DNA of 64,000 bases from Mercenaria mercenaria (lineage: Eukaryota > Mollusca > Bivalvia > Venerida > Veneridae): assembly GCF_021730395.1 (NCBI RefSeq), contig NC_069363.1, positions 50,649,001-50,713,000 on the forward strand. The letters run 5' to 3'. The translations under genes and the position numbers were made by a program. Positions within the stretch are counted from its first letter, which is position 1, and every line of letters starts with the position of its first letter. A model generated the notes under the pieces. It was not told the origin of the DNA and searched no databases. It was given only the letters and a program-made list of their open reading frames with translations. Shown piece after piece: positions 47,491-58,379 of this stretch.

Positions 47491-47994
47491 AACAAGAGCT
47501 GTCAGTGGATAGCGCGCTCGACTGTTCTCAGTGCTTGAGAGTATAATATAAGCAATGAGTAAAACTTTAACATTACAATAAGCATATTCTAAGTCGAAAA
47601 GGGGCCATAATTCAGTCAAAATGCTTGATAGTGTTGCCTCCTCCATTTTACAGACTGGGGTCATGATGGTTAACAAGTATGCAAAATATGAAAGCAATAT
47701 CTCAATGGACTTTGAAAATATTTGCGGTGGTACGCAAACTTTAATATTTATTCCAAGTCGAAAAGGGGCCATAATTCAGTCAAAATGCTTGATAGAGTTG
47801 CCTCCTCCTTTTTACAGACTGGAGTCATGATGGTAAACAAGTATGCAAAATATGAAAGCAATATCTCAATGGACTTTGAAAATATTTGGGGTGGTACGCA
47901 AACTTTAACATTTGTGTGACGCTCATGCTAACGCTCACATCGACGCCGGGGCAAGTAGGTTAACTCCCCTATTCTTTGAATAGTCGAGCTAAAA
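47491..47994 (+). mobile_element. Tandem-repeat-cored element, class B, inner copy
   Basis: Starts 'aacaagagctgtcagtggat' with code 'gctcgactgttc' and ends 'ctattctttgaatagtcgag' + 'ctaaaa' (code match 11 of 12). The core is two near-identical units of ~175 bases ('gtcgaaaaggggccataatt', 'gcaatatctcaatggacttt'). It sits inside the outer class B element. Confidence 0.7.
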
Positions 47995-48146
47995 AGGGGC
48001 AAAATTTTGTAAAAATGGGAAACAGGGTTATGGAATCTGCAGTGTTTATCAGCTCATGACATACAAAAACTAACAAAAAACTTCTAAGTGAAACAAGAAA
48101 TGCGGCAATGCCACGAAACCAGGTTTTCAACACTTTTCATAAGAAT

Positions 48147-48668
48147 AAACAAGAGTGCCAGAATGTCACAATATACGCCCGTCAAAGCAAATTTCTTTAC
48201 TCTAGCACCTGTATTTGCAGATGTAATTTTAATTTTGTGGTTGTTTAGTAATCATTGTAATTCTTTTGTTTTTCTAAGTCCACAAAAAAACTCCTTACCA
48301 GGTAGAGATACCTTAAAATACACCTAAAATTAGAAAGTAACAACTATGTTGTACCACAGAAAAGTGGTCTTGGTTTTTCCCTACGGTCAATTATAAAGAA
48401 GTTACAATAAAAGTTATTTATAGTAACAACTAAGGGAAGTTAATCTTAAAAAAAAAAAAAAAAAAAAAAAATACAAAAAAAAAAAATTGTAAGTCCACAC
48501 AGAAATCCTTACCAGGTAGAGTTTGGTCAAAATACACCTCAAAATTGGATGTAACATGCATGTTGTACTACAGAAAAGTGGTCTCGATTTTTCCCTACGT
48601 CTAGTAATGAAAAAGTTACAATATAAGCTATTTATAGTCACAACAAAGGGAAGTAATTCTAAAGAAGG
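48147..48668 (+). mobile_element. Class C element fragment, nested in the class D element
   Basis: Starts 'aacaagagtgccagaatgtc' with code 'atacgcccgtc'. Core units contain 'atgttgtaccacagaaaagt' and 'tggtctt/gtctcg..ttttccctac', also found at 45285-45330 and 54770-54830. I see no matching 'gggcgtat' 3' end, so it is truncated. Confidence 0.55.
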
Positions 48669-48910
48669 GAACTGCGCAAGACACTTCGTCTCATGATGGT
48701 GTATAATTGTGCCAAGTTACATCAAAATCCCTCTATGCATGAAGAAGATATGCTCCGGACAAAGTTTTCATTCTTGTATCCTTTGACCTCTAAGTGTGAC
48801 CTTGACCTTAGACCTAGGGACCTGGTTCTTGCGCATGACACTCCGTCTCATGATGGTGAACAATTGTGCCAACATTCATCAAAATCCCTCCATGCATGTA
48901 GAAGATATGC

Positions 48911-48940
48911 TAACCCTAACCCTAACCTAACCCTAACCCT
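48911..48940. repeat. Interstitial telomere-type repeat (TAACCC)n
   Basis: Five repeats of TAACCC, one shortened to TAACC, on the plus strand. TTAGGG is the telomere repeat of molluscs. It interrupts a core unit of the class D element just after 'gaagatatgc'. Confidence 0.8.
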
Positions 48941-50013
48941 ATTTTTAGTAACAATGACCTTGACCTTGATCCCAGAAACCCCAAAATCAATCCCAAGCTA
49001 CAACTTTATATAAGTTTTCTATACACCAAGTTTCATCATGATAGCTCATTCCTAAGTTAAGTTATTGACCGGAAACCCTTTTTCTATTTTAAGTAACAAT
49101 GACCTTGACCTTGACCCCAGAAACCCCAAAATCAATCCCAGCCTTTGTCTTGATATAAGCTACATACATACCAAGTTTTATTCAAATATCTTTACCAAAA
49201 ACAAAAGTTATTGACCGGAAACCCTTTTTCTATTTTAAGTAACAGTGACCTTGACCTTGACCAAAGAAACCCCAAAATCAATCCCAGTCTTTGTCTTGAT
49301 ATAAGCTACATACATACCAAGTTTCATTCAAATATCTTTACCGAAACAAAAGTTATTGACCGGAAACACCAGTTTGACGACGACGCCGCCGCCGCCGCCG
49401 CCGCCGCTGCCGCCCGCCCGCCCGACCGACATCTACCCCAATCTAATAACTCAGGTTTTCGTTGAAAACCTGGTTAAAAAGGGGCATAATTTTGAAACAT
49501 TTCCAAAGTAGAGTTATTGGACCTGCACAGTGCATGTCAGATCATGACAATGAACAAGTGTATGAAGTTTATATCCATTCCAATTTGTGGATACCGAGAT
49601 ACCAGCTTACATACAAAAACTTAACAAAAACTTCTAAGTGAAAAAAGGGACGTAATTTTGAAAAAATGCAAAGCAGAGTTATGGGACCTGCTTAGTGCAT
49701 GTCAGAGTGAACAAGTGTGTGAAGTTTCAATCCATTCCCATGAATGGACACTGAGATACCAGCTTACATACATAACCTTAACCAAAATTTCTAAGTCGAA
49801 AAAGGGGCATAATTTTGTAAAAAAGCAAAAGAGAGTTATGGAACCTGTGCAGTGTAAGTCAGTTTAACACAGTGAATAAGTGTGTGAAGTTTCAATCCAT
49901 TCCCACAAGTGGTTACTGGAAACCAGCTTACATACAAAAACTTAACCAAATCGGGACGCGGACGCACAGACAAGTCCAATAGCCCTACTATTCCTTGAAT
50001 AGTCGAGCTAAAA

Positions 50014-50659
50014 ACTATAAGGCTGAAAGGGCCAAAATAGAAAATTTTGGCCTTTTCAGGGCAGTAACTCTAGAACCATGAAGGAATCTAGCCCGTTTTC
50101 GAAAGGAACCAAAATCTTATTGTGACTTTAAAAGTTGTATGTGTGATTAAAATCAAATGTAAAATGGCACTTCTATCGTGTTCACAAGGTAAAAATAAAA
50201 TTTTTGCTCTTTCAGGGGTCAATCAGGGACCGTAGGTCCGGAACCTATGATTGAATCTGACAGATTTCATCATGGAATCCAAGACCTATTGATGTTAAAG
50301 ATATTTTGCAAGTTTGTATCAAATCAAAGTTATAAAACCATGAATGAAGTCTCTATATGGCTGTATAGAGACTGCAAAAGCCAAAATAGCAAATTTTGGC
50401 CTTTTAAGGAGTCATAATTCTGGAACCCATGATGGGATCTGTCCAGTTTTTCGAAAGGAACAGAGATAATATGCCAATACAAGTTGTATGCAAGTTTAAT
50501 TCTATTGCAAAATGTGGTCTCTATCGTGTTCAAAAGCCAAAATAGCATGATGGGATCTGGCCAGTTTTCAGAAGGAACAGAGAAATGCCAATACAAAGTT
50601 TGTTGGACGAAGGACAATCGCAAAAGCTCACATTGTCACTACGCGACAGGTGAGCTAAA
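50014..50659 (+). mobile_element. Tandem-repeat-cored element, class A variant (gacaggtgagct end), 5' end missing
   Basis: Core units of ~150 bases ('ccaaaatagcaaattttggc', 'gatgggatctg(g/t)ccagtt') and a 3' end 'cattgtcactacgcgacagg' + 'tgagctaaa'. It abuts the class B 3' end at 50013 and matches the element at 59.3-60.2 kb. Confidence 0.6.
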
Positions 50660-51280
50660 TATCACAGACATACAGACTTCCTATCTAAGACAAACACACA
50701 TCCATGCCAATCTCTTGAAATACGCAACTGTTTTGTCATAATCATATAAATTCGATGGCATATATAATAGTTGCTGCGTTATTGAAATATTGTTTACACA
50801 TAAAACCATAATATGGAACTTGTTACTAAACTATTCTCCACTATCCTTTTCTTGGAAAATTAAGTAAACTCACAAGGTTGTGGCAAAGACTTCTGCAACA
50901 TGTATTTGAAATCAAGACGCACTTGTAAATCATAGAGGCAAAACAAAGTTTGATATATGTAACCTTGAACTTTGTGCGAGGGAATATTTGTTGAATATCC
51001 ATCCATGCATTAAGAAGTGACGGACTATACATAAAATGAAGTGGGACATTCAGGTGTGGATGCGAGTGTTCATACCATGCTATGGAGTGGGTAAAAAATC
51101 TAAAATTTCTGCCGAAGTGAATAGCACTTTTGAGCTTGTCTACGTCATCCAGGCATGGCAATTACTGACCAAACATTTTTAAAGAACTATTGAATTGAGT
51201 ATTTTTTCATATTTCCATCCGATGTTTTTGATTGTATGTACTTGTTTACGGTGTTGCATTTAACAGACCTTTAAAATCAT
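50660..51280. other. Non-repetitive spacer
   Basis: No gene or repeat recognised. The open frame at 50841-51161 on the minus strand has no family resemblance. Confidence 0.35.
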
Positions 51281-53122
51281 ACAAGAGGGCCAAGATGGCC
51301 CTAGGTCGCTCACCTAAGAAACACTCCGTAACAGTGTAAAACATGTTTGACCTAGTGATTTCATGGAAACAAATATTCTGACCAATTTTCATTAAGATTG
51401 GACCAAAAAATTGGTCTCTTGCGATAAAACAAGCATTTTCTTATATATGACCTAGTTTTTGACCCTAGATGACCCATGTTCAAACTCGACCTAGATTTTA
51501 TCAAGGCAATCATTCTGACCAAAAATTCATGAAGATCAACTGAAAAATACAGCCTCTATCACATACATAAGTTTTTTCTTTGATTTGACCAAGTGACCTA
51601 GTTTTTGACCTCAGATGACCCATGTTCAAATTCGACCTAGATTTCATTAAGGCAATCAACCTGACCGAATTTCATAAAAATCAATTGAAAAAAACAGTCT
51701 CTATCGCATACACAAGATTTTTCTTTAATTTGACCTAGTGACCTAGTTTTTGACCTCAGATAACCCATATTCAAAATCGACCTAGAATTTATCAACGCAA
51801 TCACTCTGACCAAATTTCATGAAGATCAATTGAAAAATACATCCTCTATTGCATACACAATGTTTTTCTTCGATTTGACCTAGTGGCCTAGTTTTTGATC
51901 CCAGATGACCCATTTTCGAACTCGGACTAGATTTTATCAAGGTAATCATTCTGGCTGAATTTAATGAAGATCAGTTGAAAAATACCGCCTCTATTGCATA
52001 CACAAGGTTTTTCTTTGATTTGACCTAGTGACCTAGTTTTTGACCCCAGATGACCCATTTTCGAACTTGGTCTAAATTTCATCAAGGGTATTATTCTGAC
52101 CAAAATTCGTGAAGATCAATTGAAAAATACAGCCTCTATCGCATACACAAGGTTTTTACGTGATATGACCTAGTGACCTAGTGACCTAGTTTTTGAACCA
52201 AGATGACCCATTTTCGAACTCGGCCTAGATTTCATCAAGGTAATCATTCTGACCAAAATTCTTGAAGATAAATTGAAAAATACCGCCTCTATCGCATACA
52301 CAAGGTTTTTCTTTGATTTGACCTAGTGACCTAGTTTTTGATTCCAGATGACCCAGTTTCGAACTCAGCCTAGATTTCATCAAGGCAATCATTCTGACCA
52401 AAATTCATGAAGATCAATTGAAAAATACAGCCTCTATCGCATACACAAGGTTTTTCTTTGATTTGACCTAGTGACCTAGTTTTTGACCCGAGATGACCCA
52501 TTTTCGAACTCGGCCTAGATTTCATCAAGGTTATCATTCTGACCAATATTCATGAAGAAGAATTGAAAAATACCGCCTCTATCGCATACACAAGGTTTTT
52601 CTTTGATTTGACCTAGTGACCTAGTTTTTGACCCGAGATGACCCATTTTCGAACTCGGCTTAGATTTCATCAAGGTTATCATTCTGACCAATATTCATGA
52701 AGATTAATTGAAAAATACAGCCTCTATCACATACACAAGGTTTTTCTTTGATTTGACCTAGTGACCTAGTTTTTGACCCGAGATGACCCATTTTCGAACT
52801 CTGCCTAGAATTCATCAAGGTTATCATTCTGACCAATATTTATGAAGATTAAATGAAAAATACAGCCTCTATCGCATACACAAGGTTTTTCTTTGATTTG
52901 ACCTAGTGACCTAGTTTTTGACCCGAGATGACCCATTTTCGAACTCGGCCTAGATTTCATCAAGGTTATCATTCTGACCAATATTCATGAAGATTAATTG
53001 AAAAATACAGCCTCTATCGCATACACAAGCTAAATGTTGACAGACGACGGACGACAGACGCCAGACGACGGACATCGAGCGATCAGAAAAACTCACCTGA
53101 GCATTGCTCAGGTGAGCTAAAA
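51281..53122 (+). mobile_element. Tandem-repeat-cored element, class A, apparently complete
   Basis: The 5' block 'acaagagggccaagatggcc' (perfect hairpin AGGGCCA-AGA-TGGCCCT) carries code 'gctcacctaag'; the 3' block is the hairpin 'ctcacctgagcattgctcag' + 'gtgagctaa', and its 'ctcaggtgagc' complements the code at 10 of 11. About 11 core units of ~147 bases read 'gacctagtgacctagttttt', 'gacccgagatgacccatttt', 'aaaatacagcctctatcgca'; the units on the right are nearly identical and those on the left are more diverged. Confidence 0.75.
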
Positions 53123-53391
53123 AACCATTCCTGCTTGAAGTATAGAAAGACCCCAGAAATCATTAGCTCAGACACACAAGTGCAGCGTGGGAGGAACCAA
53201 CAACCTGCTATTTAACAAGATGGTGTGAAGTTAGTCAACAGGTACCGATTATTTTCATGCCAGTATTATACTGAATGACTGCTTTAGTGCCATCTCAACA
53301 ATTATTGTTAAATAAAAATGATGTCTACATGTAGAAGTGAGCAGTTTGCCGAACATTTTTGTCTTGCCTCACCAGAATTTCACATATACAC

Positions 53392-53489
53392 AACAAGAGG
53401 GCCATAATGGCACTATATCGCTCACCTGTCATCATTGCACTTAAGGACAAGGTCAAAAAATCATAAGATCAATCAAAAAAATCATGAGA
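53392..53489 (+). mobile_element. Class A 5' end fragment
   Basis: 'aacaagagggccataatggc' followed by 'atcgctcacctgtc' is a class A start block with no matching 3' end. It is cut after about 100 bases by the class E element. Confidence 0.6.
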
Positions 53490-54725
53490 AACTAGAGCTA
53501 TCACTAAAGGTGATGAATGTACCCCCCGCATGCACTGACACAGTACATTGCAATTTGACGCACACAAGATTGCATAATTATGTGGACTGTATATATATAG
53601 ACTGTATGTATACAGTATAGTAACAAAAAACAAAGTCCCATAACTATGCAGAATATTTATCTAAAAGAATGTAACATGCACCATGCACAACTAGGGTTGG
53701 TACTGATCACTTGTGTGAAGTTTCATTAAATTGTGTGCAAGGGTTTGGTAGATTAGGCACGCACAAGATTGCATATGCAGACTGTATGTACATAGTATGT
53801 TAACAAGAAACAAAGTCCCATAACTCTGCAATTTTTGTCGTTGAAAGAACCTAACATGCCCCATGCACAACTACTGTTGTTACTGATCACTTGTGTGAAG
53901 TTTCTGTAAATTGTGTCAAGGGGATGAGGAGAGATGGTGCGCACAAGATTGTGTCTATGTATAGTAACAAAAAAACAAAGTCACATAACTCTGCAAATTT
54001 TTTTTTCTGAAAGAACCTAACATGCCCTATGCACAACTACTGTTGTTACTGAACACTTGTGTGAAGTTTCATTAAATTCTGTCAAGGAGATGAGGAGAGA
54101 TGGTGCGCACAAGATTGTGTCTATGTATATAGTATAATAACAAAAAAACAAAGTCCGATAACTCTGCAAATTTTTTTTCTAAAAGAACCTAACATGCCCC
54201 ATGCACAACTACTGTTGTTACTGATCACTAGTGTGAAGTTTCATTAAATTGTGTCAAGGGGAGGAGGAGAGATGGTGCGCACAAGATTGTGTCTATGTAT
54301 ATAGTATAGTAACAAAACAACAAAGTCCCATAACTCTGCAAATTTTTTTTCTAAAAGAACCTAACATGCCCCATGCACAACTACTGTTGGTACTGATCAC
54401 TTGTGTAAAGTTTCATTAAATTGTGTCAAGGGGATGAGGAGAGATGATGCGCACAAGATTGTGTCTATGTATATAGTAAAGTAACAAAAAAACAAAGTCC
54501 CATAACTCTAAAAATTTTTGTTCTAAAAGAACCTAACATGCCCCATGCACAACTACTGTTGGTACTGATCACTTGTGTGAAGTTTCATTAAATTCTGTCA
54601 AGGGGATAAGGAGAGATGGTGCGCACAAGATTGCGTCTACAGACTGACGGACAGACAGACGAACAGACAGACAACCTGAAACCAGTATACGCCCCCTTAC
54701 AACTTTGTTGTCGGGGGGTACAAAT
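53490..54725 (+). mobile_element. Tandem-repeat-cored element, class E, apparently complete
   Basis: The 5' block is 'aactagagctatcactaaag' (hairpin ATCAC-TAAAG-GTGAT) with code 'tgtaccccccg'; the 3' block is 'acaactttgttgtcgggggg' + 'tacaaat', with 'cggggggtaca' the exact 11-base complement of the code. Six or seven core units of ~175 bases ('gatggtgcgcacaagattgt', 'acaaagtcccataactctgc', 'aacatgccccatgcacaact'). Confidence 0.75.
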
Positions 54726-55217
54726 ATAGTTTAAATTTTCTTAACGGTACAGATATGTCAAAATACACCTATAAATTGGAGGTCCATCCATGTTGTACCA
54801 CACAAAAGTGGTCTCGGTTTTTCCCTATGGCCAATAATAGGAAAGTTACTAAATAAGCTATTTATAGTAATATAAAAGGGACGTAATTAAAAAAAAATTA
54901 TTGTAAGTGAACAAAAGAAGGATCTGCCAAATAAAAACAGGAGAACTGCAATGCAACGAAAATGCAGAGCAATATAGACACAAAACAAAGTCATATGACC
55001 TTATACCCCTAAGTGTGACCTTGACCTTGAAGTGAGCCATCCAAAACATGCGGTCTGCACATCGTTTCGATGAGGTGAACATTTGTGTCTGGTTTCTTTG
55101 AGATCCTTCAAGGGGTTCAAGAGTTACAGAGTTGAAGGGAAATTGCTAACCAACAGACAGACAGACAGACAGACGGACACCGAGGCGATAACATAATACG
55201 TCTCTTAGGGCGTATAA
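54726..55217 (+). mobile_element. Class C element fragment, 5' end missing
   Basis: Contains the class C core ('atgttgtaccacacaaaagt', 'gtgtgaccttgaccttgaag', 'ccttcaaggggttcaagagt') and ends 'acgtctcttagggcgtataa'. Confidence 0.6.
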
Positions 55218-55710
55218 CAAGAGCTGTCACAGGAGACAGCGCGCTCGACTATTTCGCTGCTGGATAGTGAAACTTGGCACATCTGAGGAAACTAGAGCTG
55301 TCACTGGAGTGTTTTATGACTCCAGTTGTGGATGAAGATATTGCACAGTAGCCTGAGTCTATTTTCAAAAATATCAATTAAAGTAATCAAGAGTAAAGAT
55401 CAAATGTTCAAACACTATATAAATATATCCTAAGAACAAGAGCTGTCTCAATAGGAAACACATGCCCCCGATGGCACTTAATGATGTTATGGCGATGTAA
55501 GTTTAGGACCTTGACTGCGGAGCTGGTCTTGCGCCAACACGCGTTTACTGTGTCCACATTCATCGTTTTTTAAAATCATGCATGATTGACAAAAATAGGG
55601 AAACCGGACACGACCATCAATGCACTATCATGAAAAATGACCTTTAACGTCTAAGTGTGACCTTGACCTTTGAGCTACGGACCTGGGTCTTACGTGCAAC
55701 AAGTCGTCTT
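55216..55710 (+). mobile_element. Three stacked 5' end fragments (class B and two others)
   Basis: 'aacaagagctgtcacaggag' (55216; hairpin GCTGTC-ACAGGA-GACAGC, class B code 'gctcgactattt'), 'aactagagctgtcactggag' (55288) and 'aacaagagctgtctcaatag' (55435, followed by 'acacatgcccccgatggcac') are start blocks with little or no core and no visible 3' ends. Confidence 0.55.
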
Positions 55711-57960
55711 AGGTCAGAGACCACCAATTCCAAAAAGTACAGGGAACTTACTGGGAATGAGGTAAGTGTATACCTGGGAATAAGGTAACGTCTGTGCGTT
55801 CTGATTGGTCAGTCATGTGAACAAACCCAGGAAGTGATTATTTTTTCAAAATTGATATTTTTTCACTGCATTTACAGTATTTTATTATACATTTTGACAA
55901 AATTTGCTACATTTTATGTGTATTGAAAAAAAGTTTTATCAAACGAATTTCTCCCGCCATGCCAACGATGTAAACAGGGGGTCATCTCATTCACACGAAA
56001 ATTACTTAAATAAAGTATCACTATTCATATGTTTTTCGTCCGATATTTTGGTAGAACTAAGATAGTTCTTGAAAAATATGTAGTAAGATATACATGTTTC
56101 GATGTATGGAAGGCCGTACACGCCATAATGTTATAATGTAAGTCTATGGGAAAACAATTGGTGGTCTCTACCCTTTATTAGAGCTAAAACATGACTTTCG
56201 TCGGAAGCCATCACAGGTAATGTTAATGGCCACAAATCTGTTGTAAATGATGTAGAAAGACGTTTTCGTGCAAAAATAAGCGTGAAATTTGAATATTTTT
56301 TAAATTTTGGCCTCTTTTTCGGACAAATGTGCCCATTTTATCTGAGCTTTTGGGCCAAAAGGGATCATTTTTATCTCTGTAATGTCAGGCAATGATCAAA
56401 ATTAATAGACTTTATTTCTATTTTTTACGGAATGAATCATATTTCAGCTTCCAAGTCGAATCCAATGCAGATAACTTAAATCTTCACGAAAAATTGCAAT
56501 CAGACGACGACAGGGACTGAATCTGGGCATATAAATCGACAGAGGGTGACCTCAGTAAACTGTCCATATCTTTCTTAAAACTGAACATTTCTTGATGAAA
56601 CTTTGTAAGACATTTGGTATTGGATCATGTTTGACAATATCACTGTAAAATTGGAAAATGTGATACAAAACATTCATCTATAGGTCAGAGACCACCAATT
56701 CCAAAAAGTACAGGGAACTTACTGGGAATGAGGTAAGTGTATACCTGGGAATAAGGTAACGTCTGTGCGTTCTGATTGGTCAGTCATGTGAACAAACCCA
56801 GGAAGTGATTATTTTTTTCAAATTGATATTTTTTCACTGCATTTACAGTATTTTATTATACATTTTGACAAAATTTGCTACATTTTATGTGTATTGAAAA
56901 AAGTTTTATCAAACGAATTTTCCCCGCCATGCCAACGATGTAAACAGGGGGTCATCTCATTCACACGAAAATTACTTAATAAAGTTCATATTCATAGTTT
57001 TCGTCCGATATTTTGGTAGAACAAGATAGTTCTGAAATATTATAAGATAACATGTTTCGATTATGAAGCCGTACACGCCATATGTTATAATTAAGTCTAT
57101 GAAAACATTGTGTCCACCCTTTATTGAGCTAACATACTTTCGTCGGAAGCCTCACAGGTATTAATGCCCAAACTTTGTAAAGATGTAGAAACGTTTCTGC
57201 AAATACGTGAAATTTGATATTTAAATTGGCTCTTTTTCGGAAAATGTCCATTATTGAGCTTTGGCCAAAAGGCATTTATCTCTAATGTCAGCATGATCAA
57301 AATAATAGACTTATTTCTATTTTTACGGAATGAACTTCAGCTTCCAGTCGATCAAGCAGAACTTAATCTTCACGAAATGCAATCAGACACGACAGACTGA
57401 ATCTGGCATATAATCGACAAGGTGACCTCGTAACTGTCCTATCTTCTAACAACATTCTTGATGAAACTTGTAAGACATTTGGTATGGATCATTTTGACAA
57501 ACCTGTAAAATTGAAAATGTGATACAACATCATCAAGCAGACCACCATTCCAAGACAGAACTTACTGGATGAGGTAAGTGTATACCTGGGATAATAGTTA
57601 AACTCTGTGCGTTCTGATTGTCAGTCATGTGAACAAACCCAGAAGTGATTATTTTTTCAAAAATGATATTTTTCACTGCATTTACGTAATTTATTATACA
57701 TTTTGACAAAATATTGCTACAATTTATGTGTATGAAAAAAATATTATCAAACGAATTTCTCCCCATGCAACGATGTAAACAGGGGTCATCTCATTCACAC
57801 GAATTACTTAATAAAGTATCACTATCATATGTTTTTCGTCGATATTTTGGTAGAACTAAGATATTCTTGAAATATGTAGTAAATATACATGTTCGATGTA
57901 TGAGGCCGTACACGCCATAATGTTATATGTAAGTCTATGGAAAACAATTGGTGGTCTTAC
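55711..57960. repeat. ~970-bp unit in tandem, 2.4 copies; copies 2-3 riddled with small deletions
   Basis: Copies start at 55711, 56681 and about 57536 with 'tcagagaccaccaattccaa' (the third as 'agaccaccattccaagaca'). Within each unit the first ~460 bases are bounded by 'agagaccaccaatt' and its complement 'aattggtggtctct', so a MITE-like element with short inverted repeats lies inside the unit. The start of copy 2 is nearly identical to copy 1, but from about 56980 onward the differences are almost all losses of one to a few bases. Copy 2 is thereby shortened from 970 to about 855 bases. Confidence 0.85.
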
Positions 57961-58379
57961 CCTAACTAACTACTTGTGGTACAATTAATGGCCAAATTGT
58001 ATGATTTGAAAATTCTCATCATTGAAGTGACAAATGCATTTTTGACTTTTGCAAGGCCTCATGCAATGCAAATATAATTACTTTACGATGTTAGTCGTCG
58101 ATCTGAAATTTGAGCAACGGACTCTGGGTTTACGGTCGCAATCAACGTTCGTCTTATTGTATGTGTAAACCATTAAATGCAAATTATTATGAAAATTTAG
58201 TCCATGGATAGAAGATACTGATGGTACGGGACACAGTAAAGAAGTGACAATGACCGTAAGAAACTTTCAAAAACTATATTGTCCTTCCCTTTGGGGCGTT
58301 TATAATAATTACCGGGGCTATAATTATACATATAATTATTAAGGTCGCCAAGAGAGTTATGCATTGCATTATGTGGTCA
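57961..58379. other. Spacer between the 970-bp repeat and the next element
   Basis: Includes fragments resembling core sequence ('gtcgatctgaaatttgagca') but no clear end blocks or gene. Confidence 0.35.

Larger units (their letters stand above)
48092..49476 (+). mobile_element. Tandem-repeat-cored element, class D, nested
   Basis: The 5' block 'aacaagaaatgcggcaatgc' (hairpin GGCA-A-TGCC) carries code 'aaccaggttttcaac'; the 3' block ends 'gttgaaaacctggtt', its exact 15-base complement, itself half of a hairpin 'caggttttcgttgaaaacct'. The core has units around 'gaccttgaccttgacccc', 'agaaaccccaaaatcaatcc' and 'gttattgaccggaaaccctt', and a GCC-repeat stretch (49380-49425) just before the 3' end. 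It is itself interrupted at 48147 by a class C fragment. An Ala-rich frame at 49211-49465 is just the GCC repeat. Confidence 0.72.
47421..50013 (+). mobile_element. Tandem-repeat-cored element, class B, outer member of a nest
   Basis: The 5' block is 'aacaagagctgtcggaggac' with code 'cttgactattcaa'; the 3' block is 'attccttgaatagtcgagct' + 'aaaa', whose 'ttgaatagtcgag' complements the code at 12 of 13. Its own core ('ggggcataattttg', 'gcatgtcagatcatgacaat', 'gtgtgaagtttcaatccatt') appears at 47995-48091 and 49477-49990; the intervening DNA is two later insertions (47491-47994 and 48092-49476). Confidence 0.65.

Noticed and set aside
49211-49465. Open frame with a poly-alanine run
   Set aside because: It arises from a GCC microsatellite next to an element's 3' end.
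57533-57920. Open frames inside the third copy of the 970-bp repeat
   Set aside because: The interval appears to be low-quality consensus, and the frames are absent from the intact first copy.
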